A stretch of 15,857 bases of DNA from Chrysochromulina tobinii (taxonomy: Eukaryota; Haptophyta; Prymnesiales; Chrysochromulinaceae), in assembly GCA_001275005.1 (NCBI GenBank), contig JWZX01001405.1, positions 1 to 15,857 of the forward strand, in the 5' to 3' direction. Positions within the stretch are counted from its first letter, which is position 1. The number at the start of each line of letters is the position of its first letter. The notes below the pieces were generated by a model, which was not told where the DNA came from, ran no database searches, and saw only the letters and a list, made by a program, of their open reading frames with translations. Shown piece after piece: positions 7,501 through 13,865 of this stretch. Made by a program: the position numbers and the translations under genes.

Positions 7501-9794
7501 GGCTCTGCGGTCGGTGCGCTCGCCGCGAGCCGTGCACACCTGTGGAATGGGGGAGCGCCGTGGTGAGCACTTGCATGCGACGGCCGGTCATCCGTTCGGC
7601 TCGCCGCAAGCCGTGCATACCAGAGTCGGGCGGGCCCGTGCAGCTTGTTGGCGACGACCCAACGTTGAAAGTTGTCCGTGAGCGCCCATTGACTCACCCA
7701 CGGCGCCCCTGCAAAGTCGTTCAACGGCTTCGCATCACCTTCGAGGATCTGTTTGGTCGCGGTCGCAAGGAGCCGTGCCATGTGAGCATGCACCTCGGAA
7801 CGCACCCAATCGCTCGAGCCCTCCCACTTCGCTGTACTCGCGTCTGGGTCCGCCGCCGCCGTGCGGCAGGCCGCCGAGAGCTTGTTCGCAAACGCCTGCT
7901 CCCCGTGTGTCAGTGCACACGCGGCGAGAAGGTGCTTCTCCTGCACGTGCAGCTGCGTCGTCGCGAGCCCGGACGCAGTCGTCCAGTTGACCTCGGCGCC
8001 GCCGCCGCCGCTGCTGCTGCCCGCCCGCAGCGTCAAGACGACTTGCGCGAGCGGCGCGAGCAAGAGAGCACTGGCCTCATCCACGGCCGCTGCACACCAA
8101 GACTTGAGCCCGACCGTGCTCTTCCCTGGCCGCAGCACGTGCGCATGCCAGCAGGAGGCTCCCGGCAGGAGCACATGCTGCGCGTCAAAAGGCACAAGCG
8201 AGCCGGGGGGCGCCTGCCAGTCCGCAGGCAATGGAGGCCAGGCGCCGTCTGTTGCGGCATGAGACGAGGCAGCGGTAGAAGAGGATGTGGTGGTGGCCGC
8301 GGCCGGGGCCGCCGCCGTCGGCGCGCCTGGCGGTGGCGGCGGGAGCAGGCCGTGAGGCAGGAGGCTTGCGAAGGCGAGCAGGGCTGCACTCGCCAGCGAG
8401 GGCTGCGGCAGCTGCTGCCCTTGGGCGGTCGGCTGGCGGGCGGGCGCAAACAGGATGCGAGACTCGAGGAGGGCCAGCTTGAGGCAGCGTAGCAGATCCG
8501 TCGCGCCCGCGAGAACCAGAGGTCGAGGGTCGAGCGCCTCACCTGTGGGGAAGAGGGCGGGAGCGCCGTGGTGAGCACTTGCATGCAAGGCAGAGGTCGA
8601 GGGTCGAGCTTCACAGTGGCCTCACCTGTGAAGCAGGGCGTTGGGCGCCGTGGTGAGCACGAGCACTTGCACGCGAGGCCAATCAGGGGTCATCAGAGGC
8701 CATCAGATGCACTCACCGAAAGTGAGGAGCTCGGTGGGCTCGGAGAGCATGACAGGAGCGCGCAGACTCTCGAGGAGATCTTCCATGCCGTCATCGCCCT
8801 CCCCCCGGCCACCGCCCACCTCGCCACCGCCACCGCCACCGCCACCGCCACCGCCACCGCCAACGCCAACGCCACTGCCATCAGCGCAGTTGCGGGCGCG
8901 GGGTTGGCTGAGATAAGTTGCCGACGCTACCGCCGAAAAGGCCGTGAGTCGCACCTGGAGGAGCGCGTGCAGGGGCAGCGAGCTCAGAGCACAGACCGCG
9001 AGCGCACCCGCGCCGCCGCCGCTGCCGCCGCCACCGCCGCCGCCGCGACCACCCATCAGACGACACGCCACGCCGTACAGCCACTTGCATGCGGAGCCGT
9101 CGGCTTTTACTGGGCCACACGTGCCGCCATCGAGGGGGAGGCTGAAGAAGGTGTAGTTGCCGATGCCGCTGTCGATGCCGGTGGACGGGCGGCCGTCGCG
9201 AAGCACATCTTCCTTGGACAGCCGGCCGCTGCCGCCCTCGCCACCTCCACGCCCGAAGAGAGTCCTCACCCGCGGCGTCGCTGCCCAGACAAACTGCTCG
9301 ACAAGGCTGCTCGCCGCGCCGCCCGTGCGGCCGGCGAGTAGAGTGCCGCACGAGACGGCGACCTGGTGCCACGCCGTCGGCGGTAGCGGTCGCACGTCGC
9401 CATGCGCAATGTGCCTGAGCACGACGGCGGCGCCGGTGAAAGCATCCACGCCCACCTCGGCCACGTACAAGACCGGTGCGGGCGCGGCCGCTCTCCGAGG
9501 CGCCGCCGACTTGGTGCTCTTCTCTGGCGACTCATCAAGCTCAGCATCATAGCGACGGCGGCGGCCGCCGGCGCGCACCGAAAGGAGCGTCTGGTCATAC
9601 TCCTTGCGCGCCGCGGTCGACGAGAGCACGCTGAATGCTGCACTCACCCGCTGAAAGGCGGCCTGGCCCTCGGCACTCGTGTCGCCGGTGCGATCTGGAT
9701 GCACCTCGCGCGAGCGCTGAAGGTAGGCGACTCTAATCTCCGCGGCGGTTGCTTTGCGGTCGCACCCCAGCACGTCGTAGAGGGTGTTTTCCAT
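4518..9794 (-). CDS. Mosaic protein: J domain, AVL9/DENN-like, MORN repeats, coiled coil, PH-like, Pin1-type parvulin
   Basis: Exon 1 is 9794-8717 and exon 2 runs 8542-4518, giving 1700 residues, or 1673 if the in-frame 81-nt element 7620-7540 is also spliced. The join TTC G|GT GAG keeps frame, and AVL9 homology continues across it. Residues: J domain 1-68 with HPD 32-34. AVL9-like region 107-670, with [11 protein letters not shown] near 270-280, [17 protein letters not shown] 375-391 and [12 protein letters not shown] 599-610. Seven MORN repeats 849-1079, AAEKA coiled coil, acidic tract, Ig-like segment, PH-like 1483-1572 ending DDWKEAI. Parvulin 1582-1700 retains Pin1's catalytic His1586, Cys1644, Ser1691 and His1694 and the phosphate-binding Arg pair 1595-1596, but no WW domain. 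AVL9 proteins act in late secretory traffic, MORN and PH regions often bind membranes, and Pin1-type parvulins isomerise phospho-Ser/Thr-Pro bonds. The ATG at 9794 begins the J domain. Confidence 0.8.
6034..6384 (-). repeat. AAEKA coding repeat (Ala/Glu/Lys coiled-coil tract)
   Basis: In minus sense this is a run of GCCGCCGAGAAGGCG-type codons giving tandem AAAEK pentapeptides. It links the last MORN repeat to the acidic segment of the mosaic protein and should form a long charged helix. The same kind of tract occurs in opposite genomic orientation at 10999-11635. Confidence 0.85.
6899..6970 (-). repeat. 36-bp perfect tandem duplication inside the MORN region
   Basis: Bases 6899-6934 are repeated exactly at 6935-6970. 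In protein this doubles a 12-residue block ([12 protein letters not shown]) after the second MORN repeat and lengthens the spacer before the next YMGAW. A shorter related GTGACGA segment lies at 6881-6887. Confidence 0.9.
7540..7620 (-). mobile_element. Introner-like element, 81-nt in-frame intron
   Basis: In minus sense it runs GTATGC...TTCCACAG, with the core GCATGCAAGTGCTCACCACG in the middle. The first 22 nt match the first 22 nt of the downstream exon (from 7539 leftward) at 20 positions. Its length is 27 codons with no stop, so spliced and retained forms both keep frame. Splicing gives ...RLW|CARLAAS; retention adds a second ARLAAS motif. It sits just after the AVL9-like region, so neither form disturbs that domain. 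Confidence 0.75.
8543..8625 (-). mobile_element. Introner-like element, second unit of the J/AVL9 intron (83 nt)
   Basis: In minus sense it starts GTGAGG and ends CCCCACAG, with core GCATGCAAGTGCTCACCACG. Its first part repeats the start of the downstream exon (8542 leftward): GTGAGGC, a 9-nt insertion, then the identical GCTCGACCCTCGACCTCTG. It abuts another GT...AG unit at 8626-8716. Confidence 0.75.
8626..8716 (-). mobile_element. Introner-like element, first unit of the J/AVL9 intron (91 nt)
   Basis: In minus sense it starts GTGAGTGC (strong donor) and ends GCTTCACAG. It has two TGATGGCCTC-type decamers and a core variant containing a small insertion (GTGCTCGTGCTCACCACGG). The full intron is 8716-8543, 174 nt, made of this unit plus the next. 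Removing both joins the two halves of the AVL9-like domain in frame. Confidence 0.75.
8817..8880 (-). repeat. GGTGGC simple-sequence tract encoding poly-Gly
   Basis: The + strand shows CCACCG repeats grading into CCAACG. In minus sense they encode about 15 glycines in a loop of the AVL9-like region, shortly before the exon 1 donor. Confidence 0.85.
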
Positions 9795-9962
9795 TCGCGG
9801 CGGCGGCCGACGCAATCTGTGCGAGGAATCAACGAAATTCGAAACTCGGTAAAAGTTGGGGAAATTTGCAAAATGAGTCGAAGCGCGCTGTAGCGATCTC
9901 CGGCAAGCAAGACCCGCGAAGACGAAGCTCCCGCCGGTCGTCGCCGATAAAGCTTTCTCACC
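9795..9962. promoter_or_regulatory. Divergent intergenic region, putative bidirectional promoter
   Basis: It is 168 bp between the ATG of the mosaic gene (minus, 9794) and the ATG of the small membrane protein gene (plus, 9963). It contains an A/T-rich block around 9828-9875 (with TTCGAA) within GC-rich flanks. No clear TATA box is seen. Confidence 0.5.
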
Positions 9963-10245
9963 ATGGAGATCGCCGGTGCGTGTTAGCCCGACCTTCCACG
10001 CCCGTACACCCCACGTTCACCCGGCTCGCGCCGAAACCTGGTTCTGAGCTTCGCTCCGCCCACGCTCCCTGGCCGTAGGCATCCAAGGAGAGGACCTCGC
10101 ACCCGTCATTCTGTTGATCCTGATTGTCAGCTTCCTTACGTACATTTGCTGCGCGCCGGGTTCGGCACCAAGCGGCGAGCCTAAGGATAGGCCGCACTCA
10201 TTCTCCTCGACGAGGGACATGCTTGACGACGATAAGGATGACTAG
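9963..10245 (+). CDS. Small single-pass membrane protein, two exons (59 residues)
   Basis: Exon 1 is 9963-9975 (ATG GAG ATC GCC G) in a strong start context, CACCATGG. The intron 9976-10078 runs GTGCGT...CCGTAG, 103 nt, with a pyrimidine-rich 3' end. Exon 2 is 10079-10245 and ends TAG. The join restores a Gly codon and opens an otherwise start-less frame. Residues 12-29 (APVILLILIVSFLTYICC) form a clear transmembrane helix ending in a Cys pair that could be lipid-modified. The tail is short, Ser-rich and acidic with HSFSSTRDMLDDD. I recognise no family. Support for real coding comes from a tandem copy of the tail (10261-10366) that keeps the protein pattern despite many silent changes. It is divergent from the mosaic gene. 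Confidence 0.6.
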
Positions 10246-10366
10246 TCCCTCTTGCACCTCGTACGCCGCCGCATCACGGGGATCGGCGCCGAGCGGTGCG
10301 CCCACGGACAGATCGCACTCATTCGCTTCGATGGAGGACATGCTCGACAACGCTAAGAATGTCTAG
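10246..10366 (+). pseudogene. Tandem copy of the small membrane protein's terminal exon
   Basis: This segment repeats 10125-10245 at an offset of exactly 121 bp, with clear homology from 10261 onward. It encodes GSAPSGAPTDRSHSFASMED... to a matching TAG. Across the 29 aligned codons at least eight differences are synonymous and the motif HSFxS..DMLD is kept, implying selection on protein. It has no transmembrane part of its own. One in-frame route is splicing from 10139|GTACAT to ACTAG|10246, which would swap the tail of the upstream protein. Otherwise it is a relic. Alternative last exon versus pseudo-exon cannot be settled here. Confidence 0.5.
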
Positions 10367-10802
10367 AGAGCCGCACTCTCTCCCCATGCCTTGCGACCCG
10401 CTCGCGGTCGCGACGGGGACCACCGTTCATGTCTCTCACATTCGTGTGTATCCAGGTGAACCTAGTTAATACGGTGTCGACTTTGGCACACGTGTCTAAT
10501 ACGGCTAGATCGCCTAAATTGTATCGCCACCAGCTTACCCATCCACGACGCCACGGCAACACACCCTGCGCTGTCGTCTTTTTATGTCCCGGGTTCTGAC
10601 AGGGTTCATTGACAGGGTTCTGGAGGGGTCGCCCCACATTGTTATGTCCCGTCGAACGTTCGCGATTCGAGCATAGACGGCGGTGTACTGCCAGGTTTGT
10701 GCTCAACTCGGCGGGAACGACTGTGAACACGGGCGGGCCTTCTTCTGTGCGTCGCTGCTCTTTGAGCTCTGGAGCGCGCGGTGCACACGCACAGCACTCA
10801 TC
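10367..10802. other. Intergenic/5' flanking region of the EF-hand gene
   Basis: I see no gene. Features are paired short repeats (TTATGTCCCG twice, near 10581 and 10641; TGACAGGGTTC twice near 10597-10620) and a 10-bp palindrome CGAACGTTCG at 10653-10662. The frame of the downstream gene is open from 10677 to the ATG at 10803 and reads rather protein-like (YCQVCAQLGG...), so an upstream coding exon is possible. Confidence 0.45.
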
Positions 10803-13519
10803 ATGCTCGGTGCTCGAATAATCGAGGATCACGTACCCAAGCCTGAAGACGAGGACGAGGACGAGGAGGACGATGCGGCCTCTCCCAAGGGCGACGCCGC
10901 CGCCGCCGCGAAGAAGAAGAAGAAGAAGAAAAAGAAAAAGACACCGAGCAAAGAGGAGTCGAAGCAGGCAGCAGAACCTGCTTCGCCTGCTGCGGCTGAG
11001 GAGGCGGCCGCCGAGAATGCCGCCAAGGAGGCGGCCGCGGCTGCGGAGAAGGCGGCGGCGCAGAAGGCGGCAGCCGACAAGGCGGCAGCCGACAAGGCAG
11101 CTTCAGATAAGAAAGCGACCGAGAAGGCAGGGGCAGAAAAAACAGCGGCGGCCGAAAACAAGGCGGCCGAGAAAGAGGCGGCCGAAAAGGCCAAGGCCGA
11201 TAAGAAGGCGGCCGAGAAGGCGGCGGCGGAGGAGGAATCAGCCGAGAAGGCGGCGTCCGAGAAGGCGGCGGCAGAGGCGGCGGCGGCTGAGGCGGCGGCG
11301 GCGGCTGAGAAGGCGGCAGCCGAGATGGCGGCGGCCGAGAGGGCTGCGGCCGAGAAGGCAGCAGCCGAGAAGAAGGCGGGCGAGAGGGCGGCAGCCGAGA
11401 AGACGGCGGCTGAGGCGGCGGCGGCTGAGGCGGCGGCGGCCGAGAAGGCGGCGGCCGAGAAGGCAGCGGCCGAAAAAGCGGCGGCAGAGAAGGCGGCGGC
11501 CGAGGAGGCGGCGGCCGAGGCGGCGGCGGCTGAGGCGGCGGCGGCTGAGGCGGCGGCGGCTGAGGCGGCGGCGGCCGAGAGGGCGGCGGCCGAGAGGGCG
11601 GCGGCCGAGAGGGCGGCGGCCGAGAAGGCGGCGGGTTCTGTGACCGAGGCGCAGCCCGCTGCGGCGCTAGCTTGGGCGCGTGGTCTTCTCGACGACAAGG
11701 ACGCGCGCCTCGCCTTCGCCGGGCAGGTGTTTGGCCATGCAGACGCGGACGGTTCGGGATCCGTCGAGGGCGCGGTGGCGATCGCGCTCATGCAGAAGAT
11801 TGCACGGGCTTCTGATCTGAAGCTGCCTTCCATCGATCAGATGCAAGAGCTCCTCGAGAGCTGTGAACAGAGTGGCGACGGCTCTCTTCAGCTCCGCGAG
11901 TTTCAGACCTTCTTCAAGGCAGTGCTCGAGACGGCGGTGAAGCCCTCGAAGGGCACCGAGGACGAGGAGGACGTGGTCGTCGCGCCTTTCATGCCCACCT
12001 TGCAGACCCTGGCAAGCGCCCAGGCGAAGCAGATCGCGCAGTCGGCGGCGCATACGGAGCTTGAGGCCGCAAAGAAGAAGGAGGAGGAGGCGGCACACTT
12101 CCAGGCCTTAGCAGCGGCGGAGGCCAAGAAGGTGGCGCAGGAGGCCGCACATACGGAGCTTGAGGCGTCACGCAAGAAGGAGGAGAATGAGGCGCAATTC
12201 CAGGCGCTTGCCGCGGCGGAGACGAAGCAGACGAGCCAGCAGGCCGCGCAGTCGGCGCTCGACTCGGCGCGAAAGCGTGAGTCGGAGGTCGTGAAGCTCC
12301 AGGGCCTCGCCACTGTTTGCCACTGATGACCCTTTGATTGCGTCCTCCCGCAGGTGAGTCGGAGGGTGTAAAGCTCCAGGGCCTCGCTGGACGACTCGCT
12401 GCGGCATCATCCAAGGGCGACAGCCCGACCTCCAAGGTACGGGTCGCTCTCATGACCTCTAATGACCTCTAATGACCTCTGATGACCTCTAGTGACGTCA
12501 GATCACCTCTGATGACCCCTAATGACCTCTGATGACCTCCAATGACCTCCAAGGTACGGGTCGCTCTCGTGCCTCGCCCCCACGAGCCCCGGAGCCCGAC
12601 CCGGCTCGCATGCATGTGCTCACCACGGCGCCTCGTCCCTCCCAGGTCGCGATGCAGCTCCGCTTCGAGCAGGCAGTTGACGACGATGAGCTGCCCGGCA
12701 GCGCAGATGGGGCGCAGAGCACTGAGCAGCCTGTGGTCATTGAGGATGCGTATGCCGGTAGCGGTGGCTTCGAGGTGCTGTGAGCCCCCGAGTGATGGCC
12801 TCTGATGGCCTCTGATGGCCTCTGATGGCCTCTGATGGCCTCTGATGGCCTCTGATGGCCTCTGATAGCACACTGATGACCACTACTGATCACACATGTG
12901 CCCTGCGTGTAGGTACAGCGAGTGCAAAAGGGAGGTGACGCCGAGGCGGACGCCGAGGTGGCAGGCGTGCTCGGCACGGCGGCGGTCAAGCTGACGGACA
13001 ACGCCTTGACCCTCGGCAGCAAGATTGTGGAGATCGCGGAGATCTTGCCGGCGAGCGACCAGCTCGTCGACGCCGCTGCCGCCTCAGTCGAATCTGTCGT
13101 CGAGGCGGCATACGAGGGCGCCGCCGTCGCTGCGCAGGGGTTCGAGGCGGCGCGAACGGCCGTCGCCGACTGGCCTGTGGCCACCGAGCTCCTTGCCGCT
13201 GCACGCGAGTGGATGGGCTGGTAACGCTCCACTGTGGAACGCTCCACTGTGGAACGCTCCACTGTGGAACGCTCCACTGTGGAACGCTCCACTGTGGAAC
13301 GCTCCATTGTGGAACGCTCCACTGTGGAACGCTCCACTCCGGACCCGGCTCGCATGCACGTGCTCACCACGGCGCCCCCCCTCCACCTTCCTTCACAGGT
13401 GGGGCTCCACCCCGGACCCGGCAACGGCTCCCGTACCGGTCGGTGGGACCATCCCTCGCTCACCGGCGTTGGCGCCGACGGCAGCGCCGGCGGCGGTAAC
13501 ATACGTCACGCCGGCGTAA
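10803..13519 (+). CDS. Alanine-rich coiled-coil EF-hand protein, five exons (704 residues)
   Basis: Proposed exons are 10803-12276, 12354-12436, 12646-12774, 12913-13220 and 13399-13519; all GT-AG phases agree and sum to 705 codons. The N-terminus is acidic ([10 protein letters not shown]), then a Lys run, then about 210 residues of AAEKA repeats likely to form a long helix. An EF-hand pair follows: loop 1 at 314-325 ([12 protein letters not shown], Val at the usual Glu position 12) and loop 2 at 355-366 ([12 protein letters not shown]). Calcium binding may therefore be weak at site 1. Three 33-residue coiled-coil repeats (FQALAAAE...TELEA.KKEE) follow, then a short acidic linker, an amphipathic Ala-rich region and a Pro-rich tail. 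It probably acts as a calcium-responsive scaffold, but this is inference. No family was recognised beyond EF-hand. The ATG at 10803 is the first in frame; an upstream exon cannot be excluded. Confidence 0.65.
10999..11635 (+). repeat. AAEKA coding repeat in the EF-hand gene
   Basis: A degenerate array of GCGGCGGCCGAGAAG-type units encodes [10 protein letters not shown] and AAAER repeats. With 6034-6384 it makes an imperfect inverted repeat of several hundred bp, because the two host genes lie on opposite strands. Confidence 0.85.
12277..12353 (+). other. Intron 1 of the EF-hand gene, arising from a 34-nt tandem duplication
   Basis: The intron runs GTGAGTCGG...CTCCCGCAG, 77 nt. Its first 34 nt match the first 34 nt of the next exon (12354-12387) at 31 positions. 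Retention reads [12 protein letters not shown] then stop; splicing gives [16 protein letters not shown] and continues. The 3' part has a TGATGACC motif but no introner core. Confidence 0.75.
12437..12553 (+). other. First unit of EF-hand intron 2, filled with a decamer array
   Basis: It starts GTACGGGTCG and ends CTCCAAG. From 12452 to the end it is a degenerate 10-bp array of the type ATGACCTCTA. Its end plus the start of the next unit repeats the exon 2/intron 2 boundary (ACCTCCAAG|GTACGGGTCGC occurs at both 12437 and 12554). The whole intron is 12437-12645, 209 nt, phase 0. Confidence 0.65.
12554..12645 (+). mobile_element. Introner-like element, second unit of EF-hand intron 2 (92 nt)
   Basis: It starts GTACGGGTCG, contains the core GCATGCATGTGCTCACCACG (12609-12628) and ends with a pyrimidine tract and CCCAG, immediately before exon 3 (GTC GCG ATG CAG). 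It shares the extended block GACCCGGCTCGCATGCA with the element at 13221-13398. Confidence 0.75.
12775..12912 (+). other. Intron 3 of the EF-hand gene with a TGATGGCCTC array
   Basis: The intron runs GTGCTG...GCGTGTAG, 138 nt, phase 0 on both sides (TTC GAG|GTA CAG). Seven perfect copies of TGATGGCCTC fill 12793-12862. It has no core. A competing donor GTGAGC at 12780 would break the frame of exon 4. Related decamers occur in 12452-12553 and in the minus-gene element 8626-8716. Confidence 0.65.
13221..13398 (+). mobile_element. Introner-like element with expanded 15-bp minisatellite, EF-hand intron 4 (178 nt)
   Basis: The donor is GTAACG. A partial unit is followed by seven 15-bp copies of GTGGAACGCTCCACT (13234-13338; one copy has ATT). 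Then come the core GCATGCACGTGCTCACCACG (13353-13372), a long pyrimidine tract and TTCACAG. The last repeat plus following bases (13324-13349) resemble the start of exon 5 (13399-13422), including an 18/19 match, so the minisatellite looks like an amplified flank duplication. Confidence 0.75.
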
Positions 13520-13643
13520 CCACAAGAGCTACTGGTACCACACAGACCACGGCGCTCCGCGATCAGGCATCTTGGTTCTCGATGGCACAGCGAAGGACGG
13601 TGCTCCGTCCGGAGAATGAGTTGGAGCGCGTCTCTTTGTGCAG

Positions 13644-13865
13644 GTCACGTGGTTTCTACCGATGTGGCGTGTTATCGGCACTCTGCGGTGGCTCAATGCT
13701 GCTCTACATCGGCGTTTCTGCCGTTCGCGCTCTCGTGTGAGCGCTAACGTGTATCAAAGACGGAGCCGCCGCGTCCCCCTGCCCCTTGCCACGTGTCGGC
13801 GTGTGGAGTCACTGCGAGCCGAGCAAGACTGCGCTGCCTCCCCGATGAGAGCCGTATCGAAATAG
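13644..13865 (+). other. Possible alternative terminal exon of the EF-hand gene
   Basis: A donor GTAACA at 13496 inside exon 5 and an acceptor TTTGTGCAG at 13635-13643 would remove 148 nt in phase 0. They would replace the Pro-rich end with VTWFLPMWRVIGTLRWLNAA... and a basic tail ending at TAG 13863-13865. The bases after both splice points look alike (GTAACATAC versus GTCACGTGG). The simpler model stops at 13519. Another reading of the same DNA (ATG 13582 to 13740, 52 residues with a hydrophobic end) is weaker. Confidence 0.3.

Noticed and set aside
8543-8588. ATG at 8588 as the start of a separate 1356-residue minus-strand gene
   Set aside because: This ATG lies inside the introner core (GCATGCAAG), so [10 protein letters not shown]... 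is translated intron. The AVL9-like domain needs exon 1 upstream, and the splice join is in frame.
10683-10802. GTG at 10683 as the start of the EF-hand gene
   Set aside because: A GTG start is not expected in a nuclear gene. The ATG at 10803 fits, although an upstream coding exon ending in this stretch remains possible.
12452-13338. Regular short repeats resembling a CRISPR array
   Set aside because: The units are 10-15 bp, directly abutting, without spacers, and lie within eukaryotic introns; no cas-like gene is present.
12519-13502. 327-codon minus-strand frame ([10 protein letters not shown] and VERST repeats)
   Set aside because: It reads antisense through decamer and 15-bp intron repeats; its repeated peptides are repeat translations, and it crosses five proposed exons and introns of the plus gene.
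13582-13740. 52-codon frame with a hydrophobic end as a separate small gene
   Set aside because: Weak start context and no recognised motif; the stretch is better explained as 3' UTR or alternative exon of the EF-hand gene.
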